From NCBI RefSeq assembly GCF_964019385.1, contig NC_088645.1:33421302-33485301 (forward strand): DNA of 64,000 bases, written 5' to 3'. Below, piece after piece: positions 1-11,784 of this stretch (position 1 is its first letter; each line of letters opens with the position of its first letter). The notes beneath the pieces are model-generated. The model saw nothing but the letters and a program-made list of their open reading frames with translations, made no database searches and had not been told where the DNA came from. The DNA is from Sycon ciliatum (lineage: Eukaryota; Porifera; Calcarea; Leucosolenida; Sycettidae). Made by a program: the position numbers and the translations under genes.

Positions 1-26
1 CACATGATCAAGGGCCTGATCAGAGC
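1..26. repeat. Right half of a small inverted-repeat element cut by the window edge
   Basis: The first 26 bases match the right arm of the complete small inverted-repeat element at 47826-47927 (CCTGATCAGAGC end). The homology continues into the flank (to about 235 here, about 48065 there), so this is the same position in an older duplicated segment. Confidence 0.5.
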
Positions 27-3000
27 GGCATGCCCGATGGAACTGAGTAGGATTGTGGTTCAGACAAGGACCACCTCACAAACAACTAGTACCCCTGCCT
101 TGCTAGTACTAGTGCTCAGTAACAAAAAAATAAAAATATTTAGTACTCAGTAAACATCTATTTTTGCTCTAGTTACGTCACTACGTGTATGTTACATTTA
201 CACGTACACGCACAGCATCAGCCGACATGAAGGTGTAGTATGCTCGGTCCGAGGGAAAGAAGGCAACTACCCACAGTCAGTCAACGAACGTACTTGGTCC
301 GCCAAGTTAAAATTGACGCTTATCTTCTCCCTTGGTTTTTCGGTGTTCTGCCTATGTCACACGGCATGGAATCACCGATTCACCATCCGAACATAACCAT
401 TGACCATTTACATCCGACGACATTGCAGCACAAGCCATCACAGAAGTTGCGATCGGTTCGTTTCAGTCTTTTTGACGGAGCTGCCGCCGACGAACACTTC
501 CGTAAGCGCAAGAAAACACTGCAACCTCCGCTCGAGTCCGTAAAATAGGTCAGGGTGTTCGCATTTCAGAGCAATGGAGAATACAGTTTCTGTCTACTTC
601 CAGCTGTCTGATGGCAAGGATTGTGTACCCTGGGGAGGTATAGAAAAGCAGAAAAAAGCGCTTCGCAAGCTTGAATTTCAGTGCTTGTACAGTACAGCGC
701 CTAGTGAAGGGCTATCACCAGCAAATCGCTGACGAAGAAACTGCAGCTCATGTCGACATCTCCAGAAAGTGAGGCCAATCTGGCGGACACACTTTGAAGC
801 TCACAGAGGACAGGGCAAAGGAGCTAATCAAAATAGACACGAAGTCCTGAGTGAGGGAAACACTCGTGCAAAGGACTTTCAAGAAACTAGCCGAAAAGCC
901 TGGTGCACGGCGTTAGTACTAGGTGCAGTACGAACGAGTGCTACATCAAGCGGAAGCTATCACTGCGCTGCATGTAGATCTACAAGCACCACCACGGGCA
1001 CCAGCGGCCAGCTCGCGTGGATGCTGATCAGCAAGTACGACAAGCGCAAGAGGCGATTTGAAAAAAAGGAGTTATTATTATTATCGCGTTGCGTTTTTTT
1101 GCTAAAACAAAGTCGCATTATACTGTTGTGATACCGAATTCAAATAAATCAACACACCACACCATTATTGCGACGAACAGGGATAACACTTACAGCCAAC
1201 ATGCGGGCAGTCTCACTCAGCTTCTCATCGGCAAGGTGACAGGCATGCACTGCCTTTGAGCATGATTCGAGACGAGGAGAAGTGGAACAAGCTATGAAAT
1301 GTGCAGCAGCTGTCCGGATCGAACGTTTTGAGCTCTTCCTCCAGCGACGATAGTGGCGAGGAGGATGTGTAACTTGCTTGAATTTTTTTCCTTACTGAGA
1401 CAAGTGTGAAGAGACAAGTGTGAAGATAAGCGCCAATTGTAGCTGGGCGGACCAAGTATCAGAACTTACTCCGGCACGGCCTGGAGGTTATCTTTTTTTA
1501 AATATTCCTAAGTGAACAGAACTCTCTCTCTTGCTCTCTCTCGCTTCTATCGGATCTCTCCGATCTCTTATCTAATCTGAACGTGACAGAGAAAACACAG
1601 CAGCTTTTATAGGCAAGCAAAGTATATGGATGGCAAAGCAAACAGGCGAACGTAGGAAACTAAAGAAAGGCTGGGAAGCCAGTGATTGCGAAATCATCCT
1701 TCTAGCACAAGTTCTAGAATAGTGGAGAAGGCAAACCTAGATCATCATTGCTATACATGTAGATTAAATGAGCGTTGCGTAACATTAACATAATGACTAA
1801 GCGAGGTACCGGTATTCAAGAAGGTGAGATATCTATATTATGCAATTTAGTCAGCAACATTACTCATCGGGCATATGATGTGGAAGGTCTGGAATCGTAG
1901 GGAACAACATGACATACATGTACATGAGTCATGACTGTACCAACTAGTAACTAAAAGGAAGTGATACTAGAAGTGATGACAGCAGCATGCATGGAAGATC
2001 TATGATCTTCTAGAAGTGATGTAGTCAAGTCGTGTGTGAGGTACCCGATGTAGGACTTGTCCGAAAGTAGTATTACAAGAGTAATTATAAGAGTCATGCA
2101 AAATACGTGTACTACTAGTCATGTGTTAACTATACAGCATGGATACTACAAAGGCATAAAAGGAAGACACGTATAGGGGTGGTGATCAGAAACGTGGTGG
2201 ACTGTGCTTATGAGTTTCAGCTCCGTGCGGTTCTCATGAATGGAATGATCCTTGCTACAGAGCAGGACCATGGTCTGAGGCTAGTTCAAAAGTAACAGAC
2301 AAGTTCCGCAACTCGTCAACTACTTGTTTTTGTTTAGTACAATGTAGAACGAACAGTGTAGAACGAACAGGGAAAACTGACTCCGTTCATTGCCACTTAT
2401 TTCGGCTTGCTTCACGGCAGATACCTACACAGCTGATCGTATCACTTCTCTGCACTTGTGGAGAACTAACACGTTGGCTGTGTTTCTCTTGCGCTTCAAG
2501 ATCATCGTAAGAGTAGGGTTCAAATGAGAGTGCTGAGAAGTTGAAGCCTTACGATGTAGGGTATACAGGTGCATAATGTACTTGTTGAGATCTGCTTCCC
2601 TTATGTACGTTTCGCAGCGAGAAACAGGACCAGCTGAAAGGTCGGTTGGCGTTTCTGGTTTCCCTACAGACTTTCAAGGCAGGAGGGAGAAAATAATTTT
2701 GGAGAAGGGAGACAAATTAATATTTTTAGTCCATGCCGGATATGTTGTCCTAGGCAAGGACTTTGAAAAATGGTAAATGCGCACGTGCGGCGCGATGCTG
2801 TATGACGGTTGTTCTTGACCGGATAAGGGGTCAAGCTTAGGATTGAATGATCTTGACTGCTTTGTCTGGCCGCTCATTGGCCGTCACCTGGCAATAAGCA
2901 CGTGCCATGTATGCACATGCGGTAGCAGAGTGTGGTGCTACGACCAAGTCGCTTACCCAGCGAGCCCACTTGTCCTACGGATCAGCGTCGCTGTCAGTAT

Positions 3001-3188
3001 AATACTTAACACAATACCAACTGACGTACATGTACATGGACTTCGAAGTAGAACTGAACATGAAGCCATGTCAACAACACTATGATTGTACATACATCAA
3101 AGTAACCAGCATAGTACTTTCACGTCCCACAGCTACAACGCTTACATCGAGTAGTCTCCTACCACTACTACTACTGTCAGTACTGAGG
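27..3188. other. Upstream intergenic region of F-box gene A
   Basis: No convincing gene. Parts are paralogous to the upstream region of gene D: about 27-235 with 47928-48065 and 49803-49840; about 2160-2880 with 51870-52600; 2850-3290 with 55480-55918. A 53-codon ATG frame at 574-735 and a broken frame at about 780-1130 look like decayed coding sequence, but I recognise no family. A purine/pyrimidine-rich stretch (CTCTCTCTTG type) lies near 1520-1570. Confidence 0.45.
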
Positions 3189-3194
3189 TATAAG
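3189..3194 (+). promoter_or_regulatory. TATA box of F-box gene A
   Basis: TATAAG about 100 bp before the ATG, inside a block (TATAAGTCAGAGCTCTC) present at the same distance upstream of all four copies. Exact start-site position is inferred. Confidence 0.6.
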
Positions 3195-3292
3195 TCAGAG
3201 CTCTCAAAATTTACAAACAGCCAGTTGACTCGGCAAATCTGCTGCCGGGTTCAATTTTCTTCCTCGAAGACATTGTTTATCTAGAAGAGAAC

Positions 3293-3460
3293 ATGGCGAC
3301 GGAACCAGTCGAGAACGAACTGGATTGTGTTCTAGAGGATGTATGGATTGAAGTTCTGTTACCTTTGCTATCCATTCGCGACATCTTTCAACTCTGTGCT
3401 GTCAACAGGCGCATTCGAGATCTGTTGCTGAATGAGTGCACATTTAGACGTCTCTGTCAG
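3293..3460 (+). CDS. F-box protein gene A, exon 1 (F-box domain)
   Basis: The exon encodes 56 residues, beginning at an ATG in good Kozak context (A at -3, G at +4). After an acidic N-terminus, residues about 14-56 form an F-box: leucine-rich helix (EVLLPLLSIRDIFQLC), an arginine-rich turn (NRRIRDLLLNE) and the closing FRRLC. F-box proteins bind SKP1 and recruit targets to SCF ubiquitin ligases; that role here is inferred from the domain. The exon ends in phase 0 at CAG followed by the strong donor GTGAGT at 3461. It joins exon 2 at 6766 so that the F-box end (FRRLCQ) runs directly into QRYQLSPS, a typical F-box-to-linker junction. The predicted protein is 424 residues. Exon 1 of copy D is identical at protein level; B and C differ by a few residues. 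Reading past the donor adds 44 in-frame codons before a stop, giving a possible 100-residue F-box-only product. Confidence 0.82.
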
Positions 3461-4960
3461 GTGAGTAGTAATGTACAGGATTCGTGTGTTCGTGTGTTTG
3501 GAGAAATTGGGTTTCAAGTAGAGTCAGTATCCTCTAAAGCGTACCGATCACTTCGTGTATATAATTCGATGTATCACATGTGCATATGCATGTAGAAGAT
3601 AGGGTCCTCACTCGTTAGAAAATATCTCTGGCCGCGTATGTCTAGCAGTTATCCATCAGCACTCGACCGAAGGCCGGTGATTTTCTTAGATTGACTTAGA
3701 TTAAGTTGTGGCTGCTGGAGACAATAAAAGTATCGGCAAGTATGTACAGTTGTCCGTTTATTAGATATGGCGATCTTCCGCTGCATACGGAAATTTTACC
3801 TGCACTCAAACCCAGTCATTCCAGGGTACATAGGGGTTTCTGCCTACAGAGTCCGTTTTAGACTCCAGTTGGCGGCAGTCCCGGTGGGTACGACTCGTTG
3901 GTGGCAATAAAACATCATTCAGCTGAAAAGATTGAACAAATTAATACACAGGAAAATGCACAACAGAAGAGCAAGGACACTCAAGGCTTGGTTGCTGCTA
4001 CTTCAGGTTTCATGCTCACGCAATCATCAGGCACCGGCACTCTGGGTACATCCTCCGGTACAAAGCAAAATGTAAAATTCAGGTGGACTTGCAAGGGCAG
4101 TGCGAGAAACTGAACAAATACAATCAAATATTTTTCATGCTAGTCTTCATGGCTGTCAAACTTCGAGTTGTGTAATGTTACGCTCAGTGCCTGATACAAA
4201 ATATGTGTTGGTGCTACAAAATGAAAAGTACATCGGCTGTTAAATGTACTCAAAAGCAGCAGCAATTAGTAGACAGTAGCAACGAGCCACCATAATTAAA
4301 AAATATAAGTGAAAAGACAACCAAATTATTCACATGACATACAATTAGTCGCTTTGTCTGTCTCAAGTGGCGCTGCAGTCAGGATCCATTTGGCAAACGT
4401 GGGGCCATGCATCATATGGCCGTTAAATGTGATGATTGGTAAACAACAGAGAGAAACAGAAAACGTTTTTTAAATATCCATCATAGGAACCACGAGAGGG
4501 TTTGGAGGAAAATGGGACCAAAAGAACTCCAACAGACACCCGAGAAACATTACAAATAAAGGATCTTAGGCTGGATAGCTGCCGAGCCAGGAAAAACAGA
4601 GATGGTATGCTCTGATTCAATACTTTTACGACTACAGCCGATTACCGTTTATACCTTTCTGAGGAAGAGGTTGTTTCGACTTCTGCGATAGTTTAAATTA
4701 TGCGTCGCTACCTACACGGTAGCTGGCAGCCTGGCACGCATCCTGCAGACTTGACTTGCACTGTAGTGACTTACTATTGCCATTCAGAGCACACAAGACG
4801 TCCATCGAAGAGTCCACTCGGAAAATCTGCAAGAACGCACTACCGTCCTTGCTCAATACACAGTGTATGGGGGAGTTCACCCCTCATCAGCTGAGCTTGA
4901 GTAGGCTTATGAAATTTGTGCTTCGTCAGCACTGAATTATGTAATGCTTTCTGCACCGAA

Positions 4961-5617
4961 ACATCTCTAGCGATGCTAACTTCAGCAACACTCCGTGTCA
5001 AGGTTAAAAAACATCTCTTGCGATGCTAACTTCAGCAACACTCCGGTTAAAGGTTAACAAACATCTCTAGCAATGCTAACTTCAGCAACACTCCGTATCA
5101 AGGTTAACAAACATCTCTAGCGATGCTAACTTCAGCAACACTCCGTATCAAGGTTACCAAACATCTCTAGCGATGCTAACTTCAGCAACAAGCCGTATCA
5201 AGGTTAACCAACATCTCTAGCAATGCTAACTTCAGCAACACTCCGTATCAAGGTTAACAAACATCTCTAGCGATGCTAACTTCAGCAACACTCCGTATCA
5301 AGGTTTACAAATATCTCTAGCGGTGCTAACTTCAGCAACACTCCGTATCAAGGTTAACAAACATCTCTAGCGATGCTAACTTCAGCAACACTCCGTATCA
5401 AGGTTAACAAACATCTCTAGCGATGCTAACTTCAGCAACACTCCGTATCAAAGTTAACAAACATCGCTAGCGATCCCAACTTCAGCAACACTCCGTATCA
5501 AGGTTAACAATCATCTCTAGCAATGCTAACTTCAGCAACACTCCGTATCAAGGTTAACAAACATCTCTAGCGATGCTAACTTCAGCAACACTCCGTATCA
5601 AGGTTAACAAACATCTC
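4961..5617 (+). repeat. Intronic 50-bp minisatellite, copy A (about 13 units)
   Basis: Exact 50-bp periodicity. Each unit reads ACATCTCTAGCGATGCTAAC, then TTCAGCAACACTCCGTATCA, then AGGTTAACAA, with scattered single-base variants. The same unit recurs in introns B (about 7), C (one diverged unit) and D (about 11). Confidence 0.92.
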
Positions 5618-5760
5618 GTGAACTCCATACATCACTGTAAGTTAGTGTCGCTCAGTTTGCAGGAAAAATGCGAGTTTCTATGTGGGGCCGCGACACACAA
5701 TTCCCAATGATATTTGTACTGGTAAAATGTATGCTGTAGTAAACATAATGACCAAGAAAC

Positions 5761-6205
5761 TACTCAAATCTGTGGACAGCTGCTGTTTCGCTCTGTTAGA
5801 GCTCCTCAGCACAGCTTAGAGGACCGAAGCGCAGCTCTTCGCAATGAAATACGTTTCCGTGAAGCAAAGCATTATTATAAAGAGCTGCAAACCCCGCCGA
5901 GCGTGCTCGAAATGCTCCAAGAGCAGTGAGCGTTGCACAAAGCGAGTGGCAAGGGTTCGCGCTAAGGAAAGAGTTCTCAACCTAACGACATTGCTGACGC
6001 TAGGGAGCATAATACTCAAATCTGTGGACAGCAACTGTTTCGCTCTGTTAGAGCTCCTCAGCACAGTTCAGTTGACCGAAATGCAGCTCTTCACAATGAA
6101 ATACGTTTCCGTGAAGCAAAGCATTTTATAAAGAGCTGCAAACCCCGCCAAGAGTGCACGAAATGCTCAAAGAGCAGCGAGCGTTGCACAGGGCAAGCCA
6201 GAAAC
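5761..6205 (+). repeat. Roughly 250-bp imperfect direct duplication in intron A
   Basis: A block starting ACTCAAATCTGTGGACAGC and running through AAATACGTTTCCGTGAAGCA appears twice, about 250 bp apart. The same doublet is in intron B (interrupted by an insertion at 16231) and in intron D (58305-58740), so it predates amplification of the genes. Confidence 0.75.
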
Positions 6206-6765
6206 TACAAATTACACCATGATGTCCACTAACACTACCCGTTACTTGACACTCATCTCATGTGATAACATTGCATGACACTGACCCGTATAGTACTGAA
6301 GTTCTCCAACTCACTTGCTATCAGGTCCAGCACTTCGTGGATGCGCACTCCAACAGCCTACAAACTTGTGCTAAGTTGAAGTGATTACCTAGGAGGCGGA
6401 GGGGAGCGCAACCGAGATAATCACGAGCTGAAAGTCTCAGCTATGAAGGAGGTTGGCGGATGTACATGAGTGTCGATAACAATCCTGGCGAGACAATACA
6501 CCTTCAAACTAATATTCAAGGACGCATAGTACCATACCACAAAGGTTTTGTGGCTCTAAAGACTCAAACATTTAATCGGAGAGAAAGCTGAGCGAACATG
6601 AACGATGCAAAGTGGAACACCTCACAGTATTGTTCTTGGACTATGAGACTGATTTAGATGAACAATAAGCAACAAAAACAAGTACCATTCTCAAACGACG
6701 ATCGTTCCGACGCGTATACTTAAGCTTATTTTCCGTTGTTTGGTTGTTTTTGTCCATGCATGCAG

Positions 6766-7872
6766 CAACGTTATCAACTCAGTCCTTCTTTGAACACGTC
6801 CTACATCAGTGCTGCGAAAACCCTCTACATCTCCATTTCCGTAGTTGGTGTGGATACAAACCTTCTGTGGGATATCTGCTGGTTTTCTCCTAGAGATTTT
6901 TGTGGCAAAGGTCTTCTTTCAAGTACATCCCGATTCCAAATCCACCTACACCGATCTCAATTACTTGTCCAACTATCGAGCTTAGCATTAACGCTACATG
7001 AAACGTCGGGTCATGCCATTCATTGGAACAAGGCCGGGTTATTGCTCCATCACCAGGAGCTCACCGCAGATAACGTTACTGCCTGGCTACCGGCTGAAAT
7101 GAAGTCTGTTCTTGGTGGGACACTAGAAAATGTGACGAAATTGCTACACGAACGTTTCGACTTGCATGAACGGTTCCAGCAAGCGCTTTTAGATAGGCTG
7201 GAGCAAGATGTTCAAAAGCTGCTCCCTCACTTGCATTTGGCCTACCGCTGCAGCAGACTTATCGAGCTTGCACACTGCTTTCATAGCGCTGTAGCGAGAG
7301 ACCCAACAATGTACTCAACAATGGTACGGGATACGAGTTACGGAACTGTCTTTCCGCACCCATTGTGCACATGTACCTGGACCGATCACCACGACCTCCA
7401 TTGGAAAAGTGTCTATGAATTCAGGTTTACTCCAGAGCATGACATACATGTACTTGGGACCAGGAGCTGGATTAACGTGACCGGTCAACTTTTACAAGAT
7501 CATTCCGTTATGAAGCTCCTGATCACGGGAGATCTTCGAACCTCCCAGATGAACGATTACTTCGAAGCTGTCACTGAGTACAACAAAATCTGGAAGGATT
7601 TGCCGGTTTCCACTCGCCCCAGTCTTGCAGTTATACACAATGAGTTGGGACTGTTTCTACTGTCATCAACATCAGCTTCGGACTCTAGGAAGGAATATAC
7701 GAAAATGGAATTGGTGAACGCCATGGTAATGTTTGGCAAGAATCTTGCTGACGGAGCCACCAGCAAATGCGACCAGACTGACCAACATGTCACGGCCAAC
7801 GAGGGTAGCCCTCCAAGAAGCAGCAAGGGACGCCACGAGGAGGAAGAGAATGACTTGGATGAAGAAGACTAG
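6766..7872 (+). CDS. F-box protein gene A, exon 2 (C-terminal domain)
   Basis: The 368-residue open frame ends at TAG 7870-7872. I start it at the acceptor GCATGCAG/CAACG because the frame has no suitable upstream ATG and only the spliced product restores an F-box N-terminus. The domain is largely alpha-helical in appearance, with conserved blocks shared with copies B, C and D: LSPSLNTSYISAAK near the start, LLHERFDxHE (near residue 125), TSQMNDYFEAVTEYNKIWK (near residue 260) and DSRKEYTKMELVNAMVM (near residue 305). It ends in a very acidic tail (EEEENDLDEED). I see no WD40, LRR, Kelch or FBA motif, so the family is unassigned. In SCF receptors this region binds substrate; that is an inference. 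A poly(A) signal lies at 8484-8489. Confidence 0.8.
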   Translation, partial: QRYQLSPSLNTSYISAAKTLYISISVVGVDTNLLWDICWFSPRDFCGKGLLSSTSRFQIHLHRSQLLVQLSSLALTLHETSGHAIHWNKAGLLLHHQELTADNVTAWLPAEMKSVLGGTLENVTKLLHERFDLHERFQQALLDRLEQDVQKLLPHLHLAYRCSRLIELAHCFHSAVARDPTMYSTMVRDTSYGTVFPHPLCTCTWTDHHDLHWKSVYEFRFTPEHDIHVLGTRSWINVTGQLLQDHSVMKLLITGDLRTSQMNDYFEAVTEYNKIWKDLPVSTRPSLAVIHNELGLFLLSSTSASDSRKEYTKMELVNAMVMFGKNLADGATSKCDQTDQHVTANEGSPPRSSKGRHEEEENDLDEED

Positions 7873-8834
7873 GAGTCTACCACAGCTGGTGATGGTGCTG
7901 GCATGGTGATGATTGTGACGGTAATTACGACGACGACCAAAACCAGGATGTAGGATGAAAGAATTCGGCGATACACAAGCAGACATTAATTATTTTGTTG
8001 TTCAATATGAAGTGGTGTACAGTCTATGCGGACTCGTAGTTTAGTGTTCTACAGCAAGCGAGCAATTTGAGAAAGCTGCAACTCAAGATAAGTGTTCGAG
8101 GCCAGGGATACATTCACATAGGCAGTCCTGGCCCTGGCTTTTATGTATGTGTACAGATAGGAAATGTTACTGCACACACACACACAGTTCCAAGTACGTC
8201 ACACTTGCTGAAACGTTGTATAATTAGATGTTATTGACAAATAGTAGTATCCCTCGCTGTTGTCTTCAAGTAGAATTTGTTCTTTTGCGCTAATATTGGC
8301 CAGTGGCCACCTTGCGAATTTGATGATTGTGTTACCGACTACCACTGCATACTCTATAATTTTCACACGTACGCTATTATACAATAGTACACTGTGATAT
8401 GTTCTCTATGCGAGGGCCCAGGTTGTTTGTCTGGCTGTTGGCTACGGCTGATTCCCTATTCTTAGGTGCGGAGAATAACCCTCAATAAAGTCACATTCGG
8501 TGAACCCCAATTTCACTTCAATGTACCAGTGCACATAACAGCATGCTGTCTGTACTTGTTCAAGTGATCCCGGGAAATTAGTGTAGGGTGTGCATTATGT
8601 AGCTGCCTATGCCCACCACGATCAGCAGCTCCAGCAGCAACAACTAAATAGTGAGAATCGTATGATTTTTTAGCCCAGTCCTTGACATTTTGTGAACCCA
8701 TTATGACGGTCGCGGCCGCAGGGTCTTGCTCCAGGCACCGTTCCACCCAAGATATACTAATTTTATTGTTAGAATGGGCCAACACATTTTTGACTTCCGG
8801 ATGAACGCATTTATTTGTGCGATTGTTGTACAGT
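7873..8834 (+). other. 3' flank of F-box gene A
   Basis: Presumed 3' UTR and flank, collinear with 23736-25138 (B) and 60409-61400 (D). It contains a short CA repeat (about 8173-8187) and the poly(A) signal. No other gene seen. Confidence 0.6.
8484..8489 (+). terminator. Poly(A) signal of F-box gene A
   Basis: AATAAA about 610 bp after the stop, in CCCTCAATAAAGTC, conserved at the same place in B (24785-24790) and D (61051-61056). Confidence 0.55.
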
Positions 8835-10373
8835 GATGGTAGTATTAATTTTGATGAACAATATTATGATGTCGAGCAACTTACGCTAAGCTCAAAATAT
8901 TTATTTCGGTTTAAGGTAGATCGTGATTCAGCTCCGAGTTCAAATTTAAAACCAATGATTGCACTTAATAGAGACTTAATAGAGACTGAATTGTTTCGAG
9001 ACACTGGTGTAATGATAACGGACGAGGGATCACGATATCTTGGCGCAGCAATCGGAAGGGACAGCTTTCTTCAAAGCTATATCAAAACAAAGGTGGACGA
9101 ATGGATGGGGGAACTGAAGAAGCTAGCAGTATTTGCACAAACCCAGCCGCAGGCTGCGTATTCTGCGTATGTGACGGGCCTCAGGGGTAGATGGGCGTTC
9201 CTCTGTCGTACCATGAAGGTACCCGAACCCATGTTCCAACCGCTGGAGGACATTGTGAAGTCTGAACTGATTCCCGCCTTAACTTGCCGTGCACCCCCAG
9301 GCGACACCCTCCGACGGCTTATGGCTTTGCCGTGTCGTCTGGGTGGGCTCGGTTTGATTAACCCTGTGTCCCTATGCCAACAATACGACTCGTCGGTTCG
9401 GATGACCAACCCTTTGTCTCGGAGAATCTTGTCAGGGGATGGCTCCATCGGTGACTCGGTAGTGTTAATCAGATCGGCCAAGAGAGACGCCAAGGCATCT
9501 TCTCGACGTCATCAGAAACTGGAATTCGACGCGATATCGGGCAGTGCGTCGGAGTCGCTACGACATGTCATAGACGTCGCGAAGGAGAAAGGGTCGTCGA
9601 GCTGGCTGACGTGCCGTCCACTTAAGAAATATCATTTTAATTTAACAAAGGGAGAGTTTTGGGACGGACTCTGCCTCCGTTACGGATGGACACCGGCCAG
9701 GGTACCGTCACACTGCTCTTGCGGCCAAGAGGCAACTGTCGCGCATTCCCTGTCGTGCCCCTATGGAGGGTTTCCCTCCATTAGACACAATGGTATTCGG
9801 GACGTCACGGCCCGGCTGCTGGACGAGGTGTGCACCAGTGTGTCCATCGAGCCCTTGCTGCAACCGCTGACGGGGGAGCGTCTTCGCTACCGGACCGCAA
9901 ATATGGAAGACCGTGCCCGGTTGGATGTCGCTGCCAATGGTTTGTGGGGCAGTCGTTTTGAGCGTACACTTATTGATATACGGGTTTTTAATCCTCACTC
10001 ACGCTCAAATCGATCTGCACCACATACTATTGTGTATCAGCGACATGAAAAAGAAAAGAGAAGGCACTATGAGGAGCGGGTGAGGCAGGTTGAGCAAGCC
10101 TCCTTTGTTCCGGCGGTCATGTCAGCCAGTGGCGGAATGGGTCCAGCATCAACAGCACTGTACAAACGAATTGCTCATCTGTTGGCGGAGAAGAGGGGTG
10201 AGCATTACTCTCATGTTATGGCATTTGTTAGATGCAGGATTTCCTTCAGCCTTCTGAAATCCTGTATCATGTGCATTCGCGGTTGTAGGCGTTTAAATTT
10301 TGGTTTGAAATTTGCACCCTCCTGCGGAGCCCACGCTGCTTTGGCAGTGGCGGAGGCTCGCTTGCCGACGTAA
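8835..10373 (+). pseudogene. C-terminal half of a LINE polyprotein (RT thumb, CCHC, REL endonuclease)
   Basis: The open frame lacks a natural start; it opens at a GTG at 8817 in host sequence. It begins after the RT catalytic motifs, at a block ending GSRYLGAAIG (RT motif E/thumb type). A helical thumb region follows (VDEWMGELKKLAVFAQ). Next is a CCHC knuckle (CSCGQEATVAHSLSC, near residue 305) followed by RHNGIRD. Then comes a restriction-enzyme-like segment with ARLDVAANG (near residue 367) and LIDIRVFNP (near residue 387), and a conserved tail (SASGGMGP, RISFSLL). This order of knuckle then PD-(D/E)XK-like fold is that of site-selective R2/NeSL-type LINEs. Product would be a reverse transcriptase/endonuclease; this copy cannot be functional. 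A related fragment lies at 39026-39320 on the minus strand. Confidence 0.7.
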
Positions 10374-10540
10374 CCGTCGGAGATCATCATGAACAATGGA
10401 CTGACTAATTATTCACTTGTCCTGTCTTTATAAATAACATGTTATTGCATATGTTCTTGGTTTAGTTTTTGGCCTTTTTCGTACTTTGGAGTTGATAACA
10501 TTTTCCTCACAGTTAAAAAAAAAACAAAAAAAAAACTTAA
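8835..10540 (+). mobile_element. 5'-truncated REL-endonuclease LINE fragment
   Basis: Homology to the 3' flanks of B and D breaks off around 8830 and a retroelement fragment begins. An open frame continues to a TAA at 10371-10373, and a short 3' region ends in an A-rich run (about 10516-10537). The catalytic part of the reverse transcriptase is missing, so this is a dead 5'-truncated copy. Exact 5' boundary uncertain. Confidence 0.65.
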
Positions 10541-11784
10541 TAGAGATCAAATGCATGCTGCGCACCCATTCCTTTCCCGCGTGCATAGGTGGCCACACAC
10601 GTACGTACACACACCTAGGTGTGCCTACTAGATTCCCAAGTTAGCAGTGACCATGGCAACAGTACACTTCATCATTGTTGTGTCTCCAAATTGTGGGGCA
10701 AGACAAGGGCCAATCATTAGACAACCAAGTCTTGAAGAGATGATAAACTCCGTTTACAGCCATCCATTCGAAGATGCCGAGACCTCAGGTCGGTTGAGCA
10801 TGCCAGACCTCAACCAGCACCTTATCACGCCATTCTAGCCCCATGTGCCTGCCGTTGAATTGAAGCATATCTAAGACAACTCGGATACTGCGACCATCTG
10901 TCCTGGTCGACCAATGAAACAATGAAAAAGCGCTGCTACTTCTGACAGAGAGCACATTTTGATAGTCCCTTGAGCGGTCGTCTTAGTCAGGTTTCACTGT
11001 ATCAGAACAACCTGATGTTTTTGTGCACTGGTTGCAGGCTCTGTTTCGTAGGTTAAGCATTTTGTAAAGTCAATACCAAGACAGCTTTGTGCAAACGGAC
11101 ACGATTTATACGTAAGAAGCGGTGAATGGTAAAATACAGGTATTTTACGACTCCTTGGTATGGAGATCACCGAGGGTGCTGCCCGTTCACATCTAACTGT
11201 GAAAGACAGGAAACAACACGAGGGCAAGAGGAAAATAGTGTGTGTTTCGGCGACTAAGGGTGTGTTTGGCTAGTATGATCTAGAACAGGATCGAACAGCT
11301 GGTGCACATGGAGGAGCCTCATGCCAACTAAACGGTACTCCAGGAACAGAGCACATTTCTGTGATACGTTTGCCAAACTTGTGGAATTCTTCAAACTGTT
11401 TTACGTGTCAACATGGTCACATTGTTCGGTAGAACGAGTCCAACCTAAAAGCGTACGCAGGTATGCACGTGATCATTTGGGTCCACAATCGATGTTCCAG
11501 CCAGGTTTCAATGTGAAAAGGTGAAACTGCTCGCTCTGCTCTTATCTGGCCTGGAGGCCGGAGCAAGCAGAACAATGTTCAGGTTCTGACCGACCCAGTC
11601 CCAACCAAATGCGCTGTTCTGTTGAATCCTGTTCTAGGTTGTGCCAACCAAGCGCGGCCTAAGTCACTTATTTCTGTATATGATGTACCGGTATGACTGA
11701 TCGCATCGATACTGTATTCAAAACGGCTGCTCCACAACGAGTCCATTTATACTAAGGAGTAGTGCACGTCAGTAGGTAATAAAA
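10541..11784. other. Intergenic region between genes A and B, first part
   Basis: No gene. 10830-11230 is paralogous to 43640-44400 downstream of gene C; 11090-11640 to 26360-26840 and 62600-63110. It holds a weaker copy of the GGTAAAATAC/GTATTTTAC hairpin (about 11130-11150). 11660-11775 resembles the right flank of the Harbinger relic at 29520-29640. Confidence 0.5.

Larger units (their letters stand above)
3461..6765 (+). other. Intron of F-box gene A
   Basis: A 3.3-kb GT-AG intron. Donor GTGAGT; acceptor a T-rich tract then GCATGCAG. It is collinear with introns B and D. It holds two AATAAA motifs (3723-3728 and 3906-3911), a 50-bp minisatellite, and a roughly 250-bp direct duplication. 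Short open frames inside (for example 3898-4113 and 5844-6131) differ between copies mainly by replacement changes and look non-coding. Confidence 0.7.

Noticed and set aside
3898-4113. 71-codon intronic frame repeated in D
   Set aside because: Disrupted in B, lacks splice context, and lies in the intron; treated as non-coding.
4961-5617. CRISPR-like array
   Set aside because: Contiguous 50-bp tandem repeats without unique spacers, in a eukaryotic intron.
5816-6131. Conserved 82-95 codon frames on both strands in introns A, B and D
   Set aside because: Copies differ mostly by replacement changes and both strands are open, so this is non-coding paralogy.
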